NCBI GenBank assembly: GCA_018398585.1
Contig: JAGTTD010000001.1
Span: 33,922,938-33,986,937, forward strand
Direction of reading: 5' to 3'
DNA from: Simmondsia chinensis
Taxonomy: Eukaryota; Streptophyta; Magnoliopsida; Caryophyllales; Simmondsiaceae
DNA length: 64,000 bases
This document shows, in pieces, positions 46,629 to 55,740 of the stretch (the stretch's first letter is position 1; every line of letters begins with the position of its first letter). Under the pieces are notes generated by a model. That model was not told the DNA's origin. It saw only the letters and a program-made list of their open reading frames with translations, and did no database searches. Both the position numbers and the translations under genes were made by a program.

Positions 46629-47342
46629 TCATTTCTTTTGGGAATGTCCGACTCTTTTGGTTCCTTGACTTGATTGGCTTTCTTCTGTAACATTGATTTT
46701 TCCAATGTCACCGGGACGATCCTTGTGGTCATCCTGTAACCTATAACCTTCCTTAATTCTTAAATGGTTAGCCAACTCTTCGATTGACATGTCTTCCTTC
46801 TTGTGTTTGAGAGATTTCTTAATATCTCTCCATGAAGGGGAAAATTTGTCAATCAAAGAAGACACAACAATAGTATCGTCCATATTCATGCTATGTTGTT
46901 TAAAGTTATTTAAAATACTTTCAATTTCAAGGAATCCCTCCATGACCGGACGTTCATCAACCATCTTGTACTTATTAAACTGGCTAACTAAAAATTTCTT
47001 ATTTGTGGCATCCTCAGCAATATAGCGTGCCTCTAGAGCGTCCCACGACTCCTTTGTTGTAGGCACGTTGGAGAAGATGTCGAAGAGGGCATCCGTCATC
47101 CCATTTACTATGTGCTCTCTACATATGTAATCATTATTCACCCATTTCAACCGGGCACGTTGCTCGGCTAGCATCTCCTCCTCCTCAGAAGCGGTGGCAG
47201 GGAATGGTATATTCAAAACATACACCACATTCAGGGTAGTGATCAGAAAGTACATCTTCCTCTGCCAATGATGAAGAATACCGCCATCAAAAAGGTCCAA
47301 CTTCACGAAATTCGCTATCATTTCCCTTAGTGACGAAGCCAT
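46629..47342 (-). CDS. Element G gag (copia capsid protein), intact frame
   Basis: The 237-codon frame starts at 47342 (MASSLREMIANFVKLDLFDG), only 39 bp behind the 5' LTR. The copia gag (UBN2-type) signature is complete: FDGGILHHWQRKMYFLI, the central WDALEARYIAEDATNKKFLV, SQFNKYKMVDERPVMEGFLE, and LIDKFSPSWRDIKKSLKHK. The frame ends at 46629 just before the zinc knuckle. That knuckle reads C-W-E-C-stop-K-P-S-H-P-R-R-D-Y about 46570-46610, with a stop inside it and the last cysteine changed to tyrosine. So the capsid part could still be made but RNA binding would be lost. Confidence 0.8.
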   Translation of the reverse strand: MASSLREMIANFVKLDLFDGGILHHWQRKMYFLITTLNVVYVLNIPFPATASEEEEMLAEQRARLKWVNNDYICREHIVNGMTDALFDIFSNVPTTKESWDALEARYIAEDATNKKFLVSQFNKYKMVDERPVMEGFLEIESILNNFKQHSMNMDDTIVVSSLIDKFSPSWRDIKKSLKHKKEDMSIEELANHLRIKEGYRLQDDHKDRPGDIGKINVTEESQSSQGTKRVGHSQKK

Positions 47343-47381
47343 GTCAAACCAAGATCACAAAACAAGAATAAGTTTTACGAT

Positions 47382-48016
47382 TGTTGGTGTCTGCACTTAC
47401 AAAACTCGCAAGAATGGGTATCCTAGAGATCTCAGGTGTGGAGACCGTGTAGTCGCTTCCGTAAGACTTATTTCAGTGTAAGAAATAGTCTCGGAGATAC
47501 AACGACAACCAAAACAATGAAGTGAAAGTGTGTACGAGGGGAGATAGAAGAGATGAAAAAGAATGAAGTTTTTGTTCAAGAACTTTCAACACTTTTAAGT
47601 AATCCCTCCCATACAAAGTTCTTTCAATCTTTTTAATTGATTCAAGTCCAAAACAAATTTGATCAAAGGGGGTATTATATATGTTAAGATTGAAAAGAGA
47701 CGTCCCTTAAAAGCACCCCAAAAAGGGGAGCCAAAAACTGGAATAGACCGCGCAAGTAAACCGTCAAAATCTGCTCTATGTCATGTGTGTCGACACACAG
47801 ATCTATTATGTGTGCTTCTATAAGACTGTGTGTCAACACACGGGCTCTGTGTGTCAACACGGAACTTTGCATTTTGGATTCTTTAAGATTGTGTGTTAAC
47901 ACACGAGCCATGTGTGTCGACACACACATCCCATGCAAATAGAAAGTACTTCAAATAACATCAGAACAAGTCTCAAACACTTCATTAACAATTCTTATTT
48001 TGAAAATACATCAACA
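47382..48016 (-). repeat. Element G 5' LTR
   Basis: 635 bp, TGTTGGTGTCTGC...ACATCAACA. Carries five palindromic TGTGTGTCGACACACA-like motifs (47784-47799, 47827-47842, 47848-47860, 47890-47904, 47911-47927). Confidence 0.88.
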
Positions 48017-48140
48017 TAGCAGACCACTGTCATGTGCGCTACTGCAACTCGACCAAATCCTGCCTGAATGGTCACCAATCCACCACCACAGCTTCTCTGG
48101 TGTTGGCCAGACCCAAATTCGAGGTGGAACGACTCCTCCG

Positions 48141-48463
48141 TGGTACAAGTGAAAGAGATATGTAATAGATATTAGTATGGTTATCAGGATTAGTAACATC
48201 ATTGCAACTAACTAGTAATTAGTAGTAAAGTTGTTAGATAGTTACTATTACTAGCTAGGGATTCTATAAATAGTGGTATAATGATCATATGCGGATAACA
48301 AGAATCATAATCAATTTCTCAATCTTCTCCTAAATTCTTTCTACTTTCATTAATCTCTCTTCTCCTACTCTTTTATACTACTCTTCTCATATTTTTCTCT
48401 ATTCTTCCTCTCCTCATATAATCTTTTCTTATAAATTAGATGCAATCTAAATAGATTGTATCA
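48141..48463 (+). repeat. Element H 5' LTR
   Basis: 323 bp, with a TATA-like CTATAAATAG at about 48264 and a CTTCTCCTAC-rich end. Confidence 0.87.
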
Positions 48464-48465
48464 AT

Positions 48466-48477
48466 TGGTATCAAAGA
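48466..48477 (+). promoter_or_regulatory. Element H primer-binding site
   Basis: TGGTATCAAAGA two bases after the LTR; ten of twelve bases match the common tRNA-Met site. Confidence 0.8.
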
Positions 48478-49059
48478 AGTCGATTATCGACACCTGAAAT
48501 AAAAAAAATGTATCGTGAAGTGTCTCAACTAAAGCCTTGGGTAACCGATCCATCATTTGAGCAAACAAAAGTCCATTGCCAAGATTTTAAGAATCTACAC
48601 TTTTGATAAAGATTTCTTTTGTTCTTTATCCAATAGATGAAAATGTATTGTGCCAAATATTTTCTCCATTTGATTATCTTGAAGAAATCAAAACAACATA
48701 ATCATCGATTTCAAAGGTTGAAGTGCAAGTTCATTTTTGATCAAGAGCTAATGCAATTTTTGCATTTTCCTTACGTGGAAGAGCTATATATGATTGTTAT
48801 TGTTATATAGATATTCAATTTATCAATCTTGAGCCTCAAGTATATAAAAACAACATCCTATTGGAGATGTACATGTTACCTCGTCACATTGCTATAGGCA
48901 AAATATAGTTCGTGAAGTGAAAGCAATTCATGTCAAGAGTGATTTTTGTATTAAAAGTGGTGGTAAATTTTCAACAATGGAAGTTGAAATAATATTTCAG
49001 TCTCTTATGTCGAAGTTGTCAAGCCTAAACGTACACATGAAATTGCTGAAACCACGTGG

Positions 49060-49494
49060 TTGGAGAAACACGACCAAGCATCGATGGCCACTCTCAACAT
49101 GGATTCAACCATTAAGAGGAAACTTGAGGAATTTGCTGGCTTAGAAATAAATGAAATTATTGGATTTTCTCATAAAGATGAGATGGTAGAAGGGTTCAAA
49201 TTGAGAAAAATAGAAGCTACTCCTCAACTAGAGGCACTTATTGTTGTTTGCAACTCACTGATAGATAAAAGAGCTAAGTTCTTCGAGTTGGATCTAACAT
49301 TTGAATTTGAAGGTGAGGATTACTTTCCTACAATCACCTATGCTGTGACAGAAAACGAGGTTAAACGAGTTGTTGTTTGTCATCCATTTTTTATTGTTTT
49401 TGTGCTTAAGGATGATTCTTCATCAAATGCAGCAATAAATTTCATGGAGAGTTGTCTCAACTTCAAAACTTTGTCAACGAATATTCGTCTTTGA
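49060..49494 (+). CDS. Element H ORF of unknown function
   Basis: I do not recognise this 144-codon frame. It opens MEKHDQASMATLNMDSTIKR, is mixed acidic/basic with a hydrophobic stretch near residues 104-113 (VVVCHPFFIVFVLK), and ends LNFKTLSTNIRL. There is no zinc knuckle, no gag signature and no polymerase motif. Weakly readable peptide-like sequence also lies upstream in another frame (REVSQLKPWVTDPSFEQTK at about 48513-48570), so the frame may be the tail of a longer decayed gene. It may be captured host sequence; that is inference. Confidence 0.4.
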   Translation: MEKHDQASMATLNMDSTIKRKLEEFAGLEINEIIGFSHKDEMVEGFKLRKIEATPQLEALIVVCNSLIDKRAKFFELDLTFEFEGEDYFPTITYAVTENEVKRVVVCHPFFIVFVLKDDSSSNAAINFMESCLNFKTLSTNIRL

Positions 49495-49690
49495 TCCTGG
49501 TGGTGGAGAATCTGTTTAAGGGGTTGATGTTGCTAATGGAAAAATAAAGGTAGCAAATCGGTGTTGTGCTAGGACGATATGTCGTTGGATATTATTTTAG
49601 AGAGCATTATAATAGTAGAAAATTTGTGAAATTTAGTGTATTTTTTCTTTTCTTTTCACCCTTGAGGTCAAGGGCATTTTGGTGGGGAAG

Positions 49691-49785
49691 TAAGATAACA
49701 AGTAAAAGAGATATGTAATAGATATTAGCATGGTTGTTAGGATTATTAAGGTTGTTGGAACTAACTAGTAATTAGTAGTAAAGTT

Positions 49786-49833
<48 letters not shown>

Positions 49834-50069
49834 ACTTTGTAGTAAAGTTAGATTTAGTTTGTTATTATTACTAGCTAGAGATTCTATAAATAGTGGTGTA
49901 ATGATCATATTAGAATAACAAGAATTATAATCAATTTCTCAATCTTCTTCTAAATTCTTTCTCTTTTCTCCTACTCTATTCTACTCTACTTCTCATATTT
50001 CTTTCTATTCTTCTTCTCCTCTTACATTCTTTTCTCTAAAAATAGATACAATCTAAATAGATTGTATCA
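49691..50069 (+). repeat. Element H 3' LTR
   Basis: 379 bp partner of 48141-48463, enlarged by the insertion at 49786-49838. Confidence 0.87.
49775..49849 (-). mobile_element. Retroposon consisting almost only of a poly(A) tail
   Basis: A 45-base T run (49787-49831) plus GCACTTT is bounded by the 11-bp direct repeat GTAGTAAAGTT (49775-49785 and 49839-49849). The sister LTR at 48141 has a single copy of the site and no insert. This is the signature of target-primed reverse transcription that stopped just inside the poly(A) tail. Confidence 0.8.
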
Positions 50070-50240
50070 CTCCGCCGTGATTCAAAGCAAACAATGACAT
50101 CTTTATAAAGCAATGCCGTGACATAAGCACCGCAAAGCACCGTCAACGATGCCATTCTTCACTCATCGCTGCTACCGTTGAATGGTGCCGCTGACGTTCA
50201 ACCCTATCCTCCATGCTGCGAAAGTTGTAGTTATGTTTTT

Positions 50241-50819
50241 TGTTAGGTTATGTCTCAAATTACTTGTTTTATTTTATATGGGGCTGCCGTGTGGTCACCG
50301 ATCGATCGGGAGGGAATGCCGATCGATCGGGTGATTTAAGGAAAGGATTCGGAATTTTGGCAGTAAAGGGGCCGATCGATCGGCAGTCATTTTTCCGTCG
50401 GCCCTAATTATTTTCTATAAATAAGGGGTTAGGGTTTTCGGTTTAGGTGAGAAGTTTCACCCATTCAGATCCAATCAAAGTGTGGTGAGCCGCCATTAAG
50501 ACAAAGAGGTGATTTCATAATTCCTCCAAGATATTCGAGTGATATGAGAGTTCAGAGGGAGTGATTGTAATTCTTCCATATATCTCGTTTGGGAAGTGTC
50601 GTTGTAATTCTTCCATTCAGTTAATAAAGAATCGCCATCTCCGCCCGTGGTTTTCTTCCCCTCTCGTTTTTAAAGGGGTTTCCACATAAATATTGTGTGT
50701 TCTTATTTTGTTCTTTCTTTCTCCATATTTGTTTACTTCTCGTTTTGCGTGAGTTATATTATTTGAATCGGATGAAGTTCCCAGGGTTCACGCTTCCGTA
50801 TTAAGACTTATTCCTAACA
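50241..50819 (+). repeat. Element I 5' LTR
   Basis: 579 bp, TGTTAGGTTATG...TTCCTAACA. Contains three copies of the palindrome CCGATCGATCGG (50298, 50319, 50372) and a TATAAATAAGG box near 50416. Confidence 0.9.
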
Positions 50820-50822
50820 AAT

Positions 50823-50879
50823 TGGTATTAGAGCATACCAGATTTGTTTAAGTTTTCTTATCAAATTGGTATCAGAGCC
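50823..50879 (+). promoter_or_regulatory. Element I primer-binding site, present twice
   Basis: CAAATTGGTATTAGAGC is found next to the LTR (site from 50823) and CAAATTGGTATCAGAGC again 44 bp downstream (site from 50867). The second matches the usual tRNA-Met site without mismatch; the first has one. Confidence 0.85.
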
Positions 50880-50901
50880 CTGTTTATTTCGATTTAATAA
50901 T

Positions 50902-52581
50902 ATGACGTTCACAATTAGATCCGAAATTGAGAAGTTTGGTGGTCAAGGGAGCTTCAGCTTATGGCAAGTTCGCGTTAAGGGCCTTTTGACTCAGAATGGC
51001 TTGAAGAAAGCTTTAGATGGGAAAGATAAGAAATCAGAGTATCTTACAGAAGCACAATGGGAGGAGTTGGATGAGCAGGCGCTCACAGCAATTCAGATGT
51101 ATCTTACCGATGATGTTTTGACAGAAGTTCTGGAAGTGAAGACCGCTAAGGAGTTGTGGGAGAAATTGCAGGATATGTTCTGTTTCAAGTCTATCTCCAA
51201 CAAACTCACAGTTAAGCGCCGGTTGTTCACATTTCGTATGTCAGAAGGTACGTCACTTAAGAACCACGTCAATGAATTTAATTCAATTATTCAAGATTTG
51301 AAAGAATTGGATGATGTTCCTAAGGATGAAGATCAGGCAATGTTGTTGTTGTGTTCTCTCTCTACTTCATATAAGGGTTTTGTCGAAAGCATGATTTATG
51401 GGGGTAGATAAACCATATCTGTTGATGAAGTTAAGAGAAACCTACTGAGTAAAGAACGAGTAGATAGGAAATTATCTGACTCTGTGTATAACTCAGGTAG
51501 TGGTTTATTTGTGAGGGGGAGAACCGAGTATGATCATAGTGAAAACAAGTCTAAGTCTAGGTATCAAGACCTAACCTGTAACTACTGTCATAAGAAAGGG
51601 CGCATTAACAAAGACTGTTACAAGCTTAAGAGAAAATTAGAAGCAGATAGCAGGTCTGACCAGAGATCCATAGCAGCTAGTGTTGTTGGTGGTGAGAATG
51701 AAGATTTTCTTTTGTCCGTGTCTGAACCTCAGTTCAACTTGAAAGATAGTTGGTTTTTGGATTCAGGTTGCTCCCATCATGTCTATCCCAATCGGGATTG
51801 GTTTTCCACATACAAGTCCGTTCGAGGTGGAGTTGCTTTAATGGGTAATGATAATCCATGCAAAGTTCTGGGTATAGGAACAATTCGTTTTAGGATGTTC
51901 GATGGCACTATCAGGGTTTTGGGCGATGTTTGTCATGTTCCTAATTTGAAGAAAAATCTCATCTCTTTGGGTACTCTTGAATCTAAAGGGTACAGGTACA
52001 CAGCTGAAGGTGGAGTTTTGAAGGTCGTTAAGGGTGCATTGACAGTTATGAAGGGCAGAAGGTCAGGTACGTTGCATGAACTTGTCGGTTCCACATTTGT
52101 TAGATCTGTTGCAGTATCTTCATCATCCTTGTTGTTGACAGAACCAGAGATCACAAATTTAGGACGTTTGAGATCGGATCGTTCAAGTGATAGGTGTCTG
52201 TCTGAGCACAGTGTAAGGGGCTCTTTGTGTGGTCAGTTCAGAGGACTGCTAGTATGTGAACAAGGGCTTTATGTGAAGCAGAAAGGTTTTCTCTTCAAAC
52301 AATTCCTGACGAGACGTGTCACGTTTGGTGAGTCTTCATTATTGTTATCTCCACAGAAGATGTCATCAGTTGTTTGTGATTTAGGTCAGGTGAGTAAGCC
52401 AGAGGGAGTTCAGTTCAATAACACAGTTCAGCAGCGGGTGGCTGTTTCAGTTGATGTGTCAAGAGCCAATTTAGAGAAGAAGATTGACATTGCTGATAAC
52501 CTCTCAGATATGTTCACTCAGTTTCTACCTAACAGGAAGTTCAAGCTTCGCACGGTTAGGTTTCGTACTTTGTTGTGTTAA
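50902..52581 (+). pseudogene. Element I Gag-protease ORF with pol remnants, single stop codon
   Basis: One frame of 560 codons from ATG 50902 to TAA 52581, interrupted only by TAA at codon 170 (51409). Residues 1-180: copia gag (EKFGGQGSFSLWQVRVKGLL, then AKELWEKLQDMF and LKNHVNEFNSIIQDLKELDD). Zinc knuckle CNYCHKKGRINKDC at about 51580; the usual histidine position is occupied by isoleucine. Protease: SWFLDSGCSHHVYPNRDWF at about 51750, with D-S-G intact, to HVPNLKKNLISLGTLESKGY. After that come pieces known from later pol: RRVTFGESSLLLSP, normally behind integrase, and KIDIADNLSDMFTQFLP, the RNase H end. The pre-integrase domain, integrase core and RT have been deleted in frame. Mobilisation would need a relative's pol. 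Confidence 0.85.
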
Positions 52582-52656
52582 CCCCGTGTGTGGGGGTTTT
52601 GTGGAAAAGGTGGAGTAAATTCTTTTATGTATGTAATTTGAGCCAAGGTGGAGATT

Positions 52657-53252
52657 TATTAGGTTATGTCTCAAATTACTTGTTTTATTTTATATGGGAC
52701 TGCCGTGTGGTCACTGATCGATCGGGAGGGAATGCCGATCGATCGGGTGATTTAAGGAAAGAATTCTGAATTTTGGCAGTAAAGGGGCCGATCGATCGGC
52801 AGTGGCCAATCGATCAGGATTCGTTTTTCCGTCAGCCCTAATTATTTTCTATAAATAAGGGCTTAGGATTTTCGGTTTAGGTGAGAAGTTTCTCCCATTC
52901 AGATCCAATCAAAGTGTGGTGAGCCGCCATTAAGAAAAAGAGGTGATTTCGTAATTCCTCCAAGATATTCGAGTGATACGAGAGTTCAGAGGGAGTGATT
53001 GTAATTCTTCCATATATCTCGTTTGGGAAGTGTCGTTGTAATTCTTTCGTTCAGTTAATAAAGAATCTCCATCTCCGCCCGTGGTTTTCTCCCCTCTCGA
53101 TTGTAGAGGGGTTTCCACGTAAATATTGTGTTTTCTTGTTTTGTTCTTTCTTTCTCCATATTTGTTTACATCTCGTTTTGTGTGAGTTATATTATTTGAA
53201 TCGAATCAAGTTCCCAGGATTCACGCTTCCGCATTAAGATTTATTCCTAACA
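52657..53252 (+). repeat. Element I 3' LTR
   Basis: 596 bp partner of 50241-50819. The tip reads TATTAGG instead of TGTTAGG. Confidence 0.9.
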
Positions 53253-53459
53253 TTTTTTTTTCCTCATTTATACTGATCACTGAAACTGGTGCTAGATCAG
53301 TCATGTATAGATTCTTGCATTAAATATCATATAAAATCAATTTTAAATTGTGCTTCAAAGTCTCAGCACTGAACATTTTTTTCAAATCTGTTTTACATTA
53401 TTTTTCATATCTACCGACATAACAATGTCGTAATTGCTCACCACTAAACAACTTTAGAT

Positions 53460-53956
53460 TGTTGAAAAAAAATAAGAAGATAAGTAATTAGAACTTCTCT
53501 GAAATGATGATGATTGTTGTTATGCTGTGAAGTTCATCACTGCCCTAAAGTCGCTTATGCCCCCGCACTAGTACAACGGGACCAAATGGCACTCCGACCC
53601 CTAAGGTTAACAAGACGTCCGGAACACCCGTGTACCCAAGGGTTACCGAACTAGAATATGCCCTAACTTTGCTCAGTTATACAAGGAGAGAAAGAGAGGA
53701 TAGGAAATTTTGCTGTATTACTTAACATCGAAAACATGGTCATCGTATTGGCTTCAATAAGCTTTTTGTACCGACTATGAATTAATGGAGGTGATTCAAT
53801 GACCCCAATTAATAGGCCTAATTCAATTCTTACAACGGCAATAAACGGTAGCAAACGATTATATAAGAATATACAGGGTCATCAAATCCAACATTCTCCC
53901 ATCGAATATTTTATGTGGGATAGGATTCCTACAATAAAATTGAAGCTTATCCAACA
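53460..53956. repeat. LTR-like repeat, copy 2 (family also at 27512)
   Basis: 497 bp from TGTTGAAAAAAAATAAG to ...TTATCCAACA, matching 27512-28044. No target duplication or second copy nearby, so solo-LTR status is unproven. Confidence 0.55.
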
Positions 53957-54076
53957 CAATCACATGTTTGGAGAGGTGTTGTGCGGCGATAGGCAATGGG
54001 GTTGGGTGGTTGATGGTTTTGGGAAAATATGCCCATATGTAAAACATGGTGCTAAAACTAGACAAAATCATGTTGA

Positions 54077-54289
54077 AAAAGACACATCGAACCTATAATT
54101 GATCCTACTTTCCAGAGTCTAAATGAAGTGGAAGTTTGTCTTGAAGCCATTGATGATGAGGGCCATGGAAACAATTTTGAATTAGATGATAGGGATTGCA
54201 GTGAAGACTCTGATTATGATTCTAAAGATGAAATTGAAGAGGATCCCTCTTTACATTATTATGATGATTATACTGACGAGGATAGTTGA
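54077..54289 (+). pseudogene. Acidic C-terminal coding fragment, unrecognised
   Basis: An open frame of about 70 codons without an ATG start ends with a strongly acidic tail: EPIIDPTFQSLNEVEVCLEA, then SEDSDYDSKDEIEEDPSLHY and YDDYTDEDS. It lies next to a CACTA-type DUF4216 fragment in opposite orientation, so an origin from transposon-encoded protein is plausible. I could not place it in a family. Likely the last exon or the end of a decayed gene. Confidence 0.35.
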
Positions 54290-54596
54290 TTGATTTTTAT
54301 GTAATTTATGTTTTTTTTACTTTATGCGAATGAAAGTGGATGTGCTAGTTTTTTATATAATTTGCTTTATAAATGACTGTATGTTTCTTTTTTTTTTGGA
54401 TATTGCCATAAAATTTTGTGTTTTATTGCTTCAATTTTACATGAAAATCAATGCAACACATATAGTTTTGTTGAACATGACATTTTGTTATCTATTAATA
54501 TTTCTTGTGCAATATATACCATTTTGTCTCACTTTTCCTTGAGCAACGCAAAATGATTAGAAATACGAAAACGAGTTTAGCGCCGATCGTGATAAA

Positions 54597-54885
54597 TCAA
54601 AATATTCTATCACTATCAAAATAAGTCCTTGAATCTTCGGTGTGATCCTCGTCTCCCATGTCAAAAGCATCTCCAGGCTTCATCTTTGTAACAACATTTC
54701 AATTTGCCTCAACTAGATCAGGCGTATAAAACACTTGAAATGCTTGGGACACCAACACATATGGCTCATTACTTTTTAGCAAGTGTTGAAAATTCACTAA
54801 AGTAAACCCCAATGAATCCTGCTTAACACCTTTTCCCGAGTTAGCCCAATCACACTTAAGTATACCCTAGTTGGCTATTATCGGG
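54597..54885 (-). pseudogene. CACTA transposase C-terminal (DUF4216-like) fragment
   Basis: The minus strand reads GILKCDWANSGKGVKQDSLG, FTLVNFQHLLKSNEPYVLVS and QAFQVFYTPDLVEAN, then a stop and KMKPGDAFDMGDEDHTEDS to a final stop. This order (KCDW...GFTLVNF...PFVLxxQAxQVFYxxD) is characteristic of the DUF4216 region of plant En/Spm (CACTA) transposases. Only this terminal piece is present; the DDE part is absent. Confidence 0.75.
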
Positions 54886-55289
54886 TTGGTTACCCTAACT
54901 TTTTAGATCCGGCATGGTTTAGGACTTCAGGTATTTGGAAATTTTTGCACACCCCTACAACATACTACATCAACTTCCAAAAATACACAAGATTTACATA
55001 AATTAACCTAGAAACTGCATTAATCGCATTAAAATATGCATAATTACATTACACTAAGGGCATGTTTGGCATAGCGTGAACAAGATTGACCATTATATCC
55101 CTTCTAACCCTTTTTGTTTTACCGTTAACATTTAACTCATGAAAAACTTTATCTCAACATAGGGTTAAAACTATTGCGCTACCCCCTCCTACTGCAACAT
55201 CTATAACCAGAGAAGGGATAAAAGATTTTTTCAACATGTTTATTGGCCTAGAGAATTTGGATATAATAAAATACAAGGTTATTCACATT

Positions 55290-55740
55290 AAAAGACCCTT
55301 TACTTTATTTATTGTGTTAAGTTAGTTCTTGTACTTTTAATTATATCAATTTAGTCCCTGCATAATTCATATTGTGTCAAGTTGTTAATGAATTTTTTAA
55401 TGGTTTGACCATGGGTTCGATTAAATTGAGTCAGCGAGTGCATTGGTAGTGAGTTATTTGCATCTAACGCACAATTCATATTGTGCCAAGTTGTTAATGA
55501 ATTTTTTAATGGTTTGACCACGGGTTCGATTAAATTGAGTTAGCGAGTGCATTGGTAGTGAGTTATTTGCATCTAATGTAATTTTTAGTTAAAAATTAAA
55601 TCGATAGCTTAACTTCAATTTTACCAAAAGGACTAAATTAACACAATTTAAATTGTAAAGGGACTAAATTGAAATAATTAAAAGTGTAAGGACTAAATTA
55701 AAAGGATGAAAAAAGTACAAGGACCTTTGGTGCAAACCAA
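55290..55740. mobile_element. Fold-back non-autonomous element, copy 2, with internal duplication
   Basis: Same family as 1065-1396: arms with CAATTTAGTCCCTGCATAAT on the left and AGGGACTAAATTGAAATAAT plus ACAAGGACCTTTGG on the right. The core is duplicated in tandem (about 55365-55470 and 55471-55577; both contain ATTCATATTGTG and GGTTCGATTAAATTGAGT). Confidence 0.6.

Larger units (their letters stand above)
42350..48016 (-). mobile_element. Element G: full-length Ty1/copia retrotransposon
   Basis: LTRs of 595 and 635 bp surround a 4.4-kb internal region with gag, protease, integrase, RT and RNase H in copia order, all on the minus strand. Flanks CAGCG (42345-42349) and TAGCA (48017-48021) fit a 5-bp target duplication altered by two transitions. 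Gag starts only 39 bp after the 5' LTR. No tRNA-Met-type primer site is visible in that gap. Gag is still an intact frame; pol is broken. Confidence 0.88.
48141..50069 (+). mobile_element. Element H: small non-autonomous LTR retrotransposon with unknown ORF
   Basis: LTRs 48141-48463 and 49691-50069 match from ACAAGTGAAAGAGATATGTAATAG-type sequence to GATTGTATCA. The second is longer because of a poly(T) insertion. Primer site at 48466, purine tract GGTGGGGAAG (49681-49690) and a perfect 5-bp target duplication CTCCG (48136-48140, 50070-50074) delimit it exactly. The internal part is only 1.2 kb and encodes no known retroelement protein. Confidence 0.88.
50241..53252 (+). mobile_element. Element I: Gag-protease-only copia derivative
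   Basis: LTRs of 579 and 596 bp, primer site at 50823, a purine tract (AAGGTGGAGAT before 52657), and flanking TTTTT on both sides (50236-50240, 53253-53257). The internal region holds one long frame for gag and protease, followed by short pieces from the end of pol. Integrase and RT are missing. LTRs look very similar by eye, apart from a ~20-bp indel at the third CGATCG block, so it is probably the youngest element here. Confidence 0.88.

Noticed and set aside
53799..54098. 99-codon plus-strand frame
   Set aside because: Starts inside the LTR-like repeat and its matching copy at 27512 does not keep the frame.
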